DNA from: Magnetococcales bacterium
GTDB lineage: Bacteria > Pseudomonadota > Magnetococcia > Magnetococcales > JADGCH01
Direction: 5' to 3'
Length of the DNA stretch: 18,165 bases
Assembly: GCA_015228995.1 (NCBI GenBank)
Contig: JADGCM010000017.1
Location: 1-18,165 of the forward strand
Positions 14,486 to 18,165 of the stretch are shown piece by piece. Numbering within the stretch: the first letter of the stretch is position 1; each line of letters begins with the position of its first letter. The notes under the pieces were generated by a model. That model was not told the DNA's origin. It saw nothing but the letters and a program-made list of their open reading frames with translations, and did not search any database. Position numbers and translations under genes: made by a program.

Positions 14486-17400
14486 TCTGGGCGGCAAGCC
14501 GCTCAGATGCAATTGCCGTTGTGGAAAGGGGATATCAATGCCATGATCACGAAACGCTTGGTTGATGGCAGTATTGAGACGATCCCGCACCGGTAGGCGT
14601 AAATTGGGATCGGGTAGACAGACCCGTAGCTCGAACAGCAGGGCGTTGTCGCCATGATCCATAAACCAGACCTCAATCGCTGGATCATCCAATACCTCCG
14701 CTTGTGCCGAGGCAATTTGGTGTAACAAAGTGCGTACCTGCTCAATATTGCTACCGTAAGCGACCCCAATACGAATGACCAGCCGCACCATCGCCGATGC
14801 CAACGTCCAGTTGGTAACCTCTTTGGTGATCAGATCGCGATTAGGGACCAATAATTCCTGCAAATCAGAATTGATCAGCGTGGTCGCACGGATATTGATA
14901 CGCGTTACACGGCCAGTAATGGCACCAACGGTAATCATATCGCCCACCCGTATCGGCCGCTCCAACAACAGAATGATACCGCTGACAAAATTGGCTACAA
15001 TCTCCTGCAAACCAAAGCCAATACCGACGCTCACCGCTGCCACCAACCAGCCCAGTTGGGCCAAATCGAGTTTGAGGAACGATAGGGCGCTGAATAGACC
15101 GACCAGAAAGATCAGATAACGCGAGATGGTCACCACTGCGTAGCGGACGCCAGCATCAGAACCAAGCCGTGGAAACAACAACAATTCATACAGACGGGGC
15201 AGTTGCCGCATCAACCACAACGAACCGATCAGAATCAGCACGAACAGCGCCAAATCCGCCAGTGTGACAAAGCCGGTCTCGCCATTGGCTAGGTTGACAC
15301 TGTACAGGAGATAGCCACTGAGCAGCTTGAAAGCACGCTCGTTTAATCCCCAGTAACTGGCCAGCAATACCCCCCCCGTCAAGGTAAAAAAGACACGGAT
15401 GGTACGGTGGGCCTGGCGTGCCAATTGGGTCCGCTCTTCGCTAGCAGCTCGTTCGGCCTGAGACACCCCCACCGCCATCATGTGACGGCGCCGTTTGAGG
15501 AGACGATCCGTGGTGGTGACAGCGGCGTGGTAGAGGGCCGTTAATAAAAACAGGGTCAAGATGGACCATAGGCCGCTCCGCGCCAGCTGGCTGGCCCCAA
15601 AACGAAAACCTATTACATCCAACAGTAATACCACCACCATAGCCATGGTGAGCAAGGGACTGATCCAACGCCAATGCCGCCCCAGTAAGGTGCCACCTTG
15701 TAGCGATGTTGGTCTTTTGTGTAGCGTCACCGCTGCGGTCGCTCCGTCGGCAACACCAATGGTCCACTGCACCAACGGTGATCGGACCCGAATGAGCAGT
15801 TGGATGGCCACCAACAGAGCCACCTCAAACAGGGTATAGGCCAACCTCGGTAGCGCCGTAAAATGAAAGGGGGCGTGACGGAGGGTAATCCAGGGCAGCA
15901 GGAACACCAACCATGCTGGCAGCAATACCCTCACCGCTTGATAGAGGTTGACGGTGACCGCCATCGGCAACCGCAACAACAACGGGCCAACACCATAAGG
16001 ACTGATAAACAAACGAGCTGCACGCCAAAGGGCAGCCACCAGTGCCAAATGATAGAGGATTTGCTGAATAATACCGCCAATGTGGGCCGGCAGGGCGAGG
16101 GTTTCGATTGCTAGCGCCGTCACCACCAGATGCAAGGGTAAGAACGAAGCGGCCAATAGACCCGCCGCCAGTAGTTGGCCCCACTCTGCCATCGATAGAG
16201 TATGCTGACGCGCCCGTTGCAGTTGTTCACGAATCAGACGGCGTAGCCGCAACCGGTAACGATGCAGAGCCACCGGCAATAGGACAAAAAGGCCGATGCC
16301 ATAGCCAATAGAGAGCGGCCCGCTAAAAGCGGTGGTCAGGGCCTCCAGTGTTTGGTCGGAGAGCAATTCACCCCACCAATTCAGCAGGGAATAGGGACGA
16401 TCTGTGGCAGCCAACTCATGCAATAACTGTTTGAAAAGGCCCCAACCCAACGGCGCTTCATCGCGGATCCAAAACACATGAGAGAGCACCAGCCGCTCGG
16501 TGTCATCGAGCACGGCACTACGTTCCTTAGGTAAGAGCTGCAACCGCCGTCCCGCCGCAATGATATCGACGATCATCCTCTTCTCTTCTTCTAATAGACG
16601 GCGGCTACGTTCTAAAAGTGGCTCGGAGTGGCTGATAAAGGGGCGGATTGCTTGGTTATTGCCGGCCGCTTCCAACTCACGAACTACACGATCCAGGTCA
16701 CCACGCCAGCGCTCCTGCAAATTAGGTAACAGGGCATCTAACTCAACACTACGGGTCGACAACTCCGCTAAGGAACGCATCACTGCCGACTGTTCGGTCT
16801 GATAAAGCGCTTGATGACGTTCACTAACGTCGTGGAAAGCCTCTTTGAGGAGATCGGCACTACGACCAGAAGCGCTCTGTTGTTGCACCAGCGCTTCGAG
16901 TTTTTTGAGTTCATCTTTTTCGCGCTGTAAGCGGCTATCTTGATCAGAAACAGCGCTAATGACATCGGTTTTAAGTTGATTGAGGTCGGCCAGTTGCTTC
17001 TGGCTGCGGGCAATATCGGCCTCCAACCGGGCTAGAAACTGGCGGTCAGGGGTCGTAGCCGCTGCCGCTGCCTGTTCGCGCGCCAATAGCGTCGTAGCCA
17101 TCTCCCTGGCCACCGTGGCTTGTTGGCGTTGTAATGCCTCCTGGTAGAGGGCAAAGGCTGTTTCGAGTGAGCGCTGGCGCAGATGCCCCAGCTCCAGGCG
17201 GCGATCTTGTAGGGTGACCCCCTCCTGCCCAACGCGTTGCTCGGTCTCCCAACGATAACCGCTCGTTTCTGCCAGCCGTACCCGCAATCGGTCATTTTCA
17301 ATACGCAAGGCCAATAATCCCTTAGATTTTTCATCGCTGCGAGCGGATAATTCCTGTAGTTTTCTAATCTCCTCTTGCGCCTGCCGTTTACGCTCCTGCG

Positions 17401-17938
17401 CCTGTTGCATCTGTTGGGGCGCTTCCTGCAGCACCATTTGCCGCTCTCTGGCGGTGGTCAGCGCGGCTTCCATGTCACGGCTATGCCGTTCCAATTCGGA
17501 CTTGATGCGCTCAAAACCATCTGGGGTTGGTTGGTTAGGCTCAGCAGCGGCCGGTCGGCTGCTCTCTTCACGTAGTGCCTTTTGTAAACCGGCCAATTCC
17601 TCCCGCCATTGGCGTTGACTATTGGTCAGCTCATGGATACGATTGAACTGCAACCGCCACTCTTCCAGCATGTCGAGACGCTGTTTCAGAATCAGCCGCT
17701 TCTGTCCATCCGCGGTTTTGTCAGTGGCCTCCTTGGGGATGATCTCAAGATCTTTTTGCACAGAAGCAATTGCTTGCGTTAAATCGGTGTCAGTGGGGTT
17801 GTCCATACGCCACACCGAGACCGATATTGCGGCTGGCTTGTTGGTGGCCGCATAAGCCATAAGCGGCCACTCAACTGAAACCAGTACTAACGCAAATAAT
17901 ATCAACCAGATCCGTTTTAATGCAATAAAGTCAACCAT
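14429..17938 (-). CDS. Large MscK/MscM-type mechanosensitive channel
   Basis: A giant MscS-superfamily channel that opens on membrane tension to release solutes during osmotic downshock. With the chosen ATG at 17938 it has 1169 residues, as expected for the MscK/MscM (YjeP) group. Order: signal peptide (1-30, KR then a hydrophobic core, cleavage after AYA); a long charged coiled-coil-rich periplasmic domain (about 55-460); about ten membrane segments from 543; and the MscS core, with a glycine/alanine-rich pore helix leading to GLQEIVANFVSGI (from 976), then ERPIRVGDMI and a cytoplasmic domain ending at PFPQRQLHL (1145). A 24-residue tail follows that is not part of the fold. The frame is open up to TTG 18070, which would add 44 polar residues and overlap the tRNA promoter; ATGs at 17953 and 17959 are also possible. 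No strong ribosome binding site settles the start. Confidence 0.88.
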   Translation of the reverse strand: MVDFIALKRIWLILFALVLVSVEWPLMAYAATNKPAAISVSVWRMDNPTDTDLTQAIASVQKDLEIIPKEATDKTADGQKRLILKQRLDMLEEWRLQFNRIHELTNSQRQWREELAGLQKALREESSRPAAAEPNQPTPDGFERIKSELERHSRDMEAALTTARERQMVLQEAPQQMQQAQERKRQAQEEIRKLQELSARSDEKSKGLLALRIENDRLRVRLAETSGYRWETEQRVGQEGVTLQDRRLELGHLRQRSLETAFALYQEALQRQQATVAREMATTLLAREQAAAAATTPDRQFLARLEADIARSQKQLADLNQLKTDVISAVSDQDSRLQREKDELKKLEALVQQQSASGRSADLLKEAFHDVSERHQALYQTEQSAVMRSLAELSTRSVELDALLPNLQERWRGDLDRVVRELEAAGNNQAIRPFISHSEPLLERSRRLLEEEKRMIVDIIAAGRRLQLLPKERSAVLDDTERLVLSHVFWIRDEAPLGWGLFKQLLHELAATDRPYSLLNWWGELLSDQTLEALTTAFSGPLSIGYGIGLFVLLPVALHRYRLRLRRLIREQLQRARQHTLSMAEWGQLLAAGLLAASFLPLHLVVTALAIETLALPAHIGGIIQQILYHLALVAALWRAARLFISPYGVGPLLLRLPMAVTVNLYQAVRVLLPAWLVFLLPWITLRHAPFHFTALPRLAYTLFEVALLVAIQLLIRVRSPLVQWTIGVADGATAAVTLHKRPTSLQGGTLLGRHWRWISPLLTMAMVVVLLLDVIGFRFGASQLARSGLWSILTLFLLTALYHAAVTTTDRLLKRRRHMMAVGVSQAERAASEERTQLARQAHRTIRVFFTLTGGVLLASYWGLNERAFKLLSGYLLYSVNLANGETGFVTLADLALFVLILIGSLWLMRQLPRLYELLLFPRLGSDAGVRYAVVTISRYLIFLVGLFSALSFLKLDLAQLGWLVAAVSVGIGFGLQEIVANFVSGIILLLERPIRVGDMITVGAITGRVTRINIRATTLINSDLQELLVPNRDLITKEVTNWTLASAMVRLVIRIGVAYGSNIEQVRTLLHQIASAQAEVLDDPAIEVWFMDHGDNALLFELRVCLPDPNLRLPVRDRLNTAINQAFRDHGIDIPFPQRQLHLSGLPPRSQVEHLFSEVDGKRALVS

Positions 17939-18063
17939 TGCCAATCCAACCATCACCATACCATATTCGTCTTGCGGGGAACCACGCTGCCAATATAGAG
18001 CCATTGGCTTGGATTGGCGAGAGATGATCCGGATTTTGTGTTGGCGCACCCTGATTTTAGTGG

Positions 18064-18093
18064 TTGTCAACTGTAAGAGTTTGCTGGTAGAAT
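18064..18093 (+). promoter_or_regulatory. Sigma70-type promoter of the tRNA gene
   Basis: TTGTCA (18064-18069) and TAGAAT (18088-18093) are separated by 18 bases, close to consensus. A GC-rich stretch GCGGGCG follows directly at the discriminator position, a feature of stable-RNA promoters under stringent control. Transcription would start near 18100, about 11 bases before the tRNA. Confidence 0.65.
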
Positions 18094-18110
18094 GCGGGCG
18101 TGTGTGGTGT

Positions 18111-18165
18111 GGGCCTATAGCTCAGCGGTTAGAGCCGCCGGCTCATAACCGGTCGGTCCCAGGTT
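18111..18165 (+). tRNA. tRNA with anticodon CAT, probably tRNA-Ile2 (3' end cut by window edge)
   Basis: The first 55 bases of a tRNA. Acceptor 5' strand GGGCCTA, D-stem GCTC/GAGC, and anticodon stem GCCGG/CCGGT with a G-T closing pair enclosing the loop CTCATAA; anticodon CAT is at 18144-18146. The T-stem begins at CCAGG and the window ends in GGTT. CAT could mean elongator Met or Ile2, whose C34 is changed to lysidine by TilS. The C at acceptor positions 4 and 5 and the short D-loop (AGCGGTTA) resemble E. coli tRNA-Ile2 and differ from E. coli elongator tRNA-Met, so Ile2 is preferred. The tRNA call is certain; the amino acid is an inference. Confidence 0.9.

Noticed and set aside
17939..18070. 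Channel gene start at TTG 18070 with 44 extra N-terminal residues
   Set aside because: The added residues are basic and polar ahead of a clear signal peptide, there is no ribosome binding site, and the start would overlap the tRNA promoter.
18065..18070. TTGACA on the minus strand as a -35 box for the channel gene
   Set aside because: It is only the reverse complement of the tRNA promoter's TTGTCAA, and no -10 box lies 16-18 bases downstream on the minus strand.

Overview
The window looks like chromosomal DNA of a proteobacterium of moderate GC content. The block purN-purM divergent from a DUF2066 gene, a CDP-alcohol phosphatidyltransferase and hda is a known proteobacterial neighbourhood. 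A split adenosylcobalamin-dependent ribonucleotide reductase (NrdJa plus NrdJb) also fits. I cannot place the organism to class from sequence alone; Alphaproteobacteria in the wide sense (including Magnetococcia) and Gammaproteobacteria are both possible. Genes are packed tightly and no stretch over 300 bases lacks a gene.

Region 1 (1-5310, + strand) is a tight run of four complex-I-type antiporter subunits in the order M-M-L-M. The first is cut by the window edge. This is not the usual nuoL-M-N order. The NuoL-like protein appears to lack the TM12-TM14 region while keeping the C-terminal lateral-helix region. The last NuoM-like protein has lost the conserved TM5 glutamate and has Arg for the TM7 lysine. 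No hydrophilic complex I subunit is in view. This is the most unusual part of the window: a proton- or cation-translocating membrane module whose partner lies upstream or elsewhere.

Region 2 (5324-12045, - strand) reads purM > purN > nrdJa > nrdJb > MFS transporter, with gaps from an 8-base overlap to 23 bases, so it may be one transcript. It joins two steps of purine synthesis to dNTP production. nrdJa carries a 375-residue intein with a LAGLIDADG homing endonuclease, inserted directly before the catalytic cysteine of the Asn-Pro-Cys-Gly-Glu motif, so the enzyme cannot work until the intein splices out.

Region 3 (12149-14485, + strand) diverges from purM. It holds a secreted DUF2066 protein, a CDP-alcohol phosphatidyltransferase and Hda (the DnaA-inactivating AAA+ protein), with overlapping ends. 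Region 4 (14429-17938, - strand) is a giant MscK/MscM-type mechanosensitive channel that converges on hda and overlaps its 3' end by 57 bases. The window ends inside a + strand tRNA with anticodon CAT, preceded by a good sigma70-type promoter. Its acceptor stem and D-loop favour tRNA-Ile2 (lysidine-modified) over elongator tRNA-Met.
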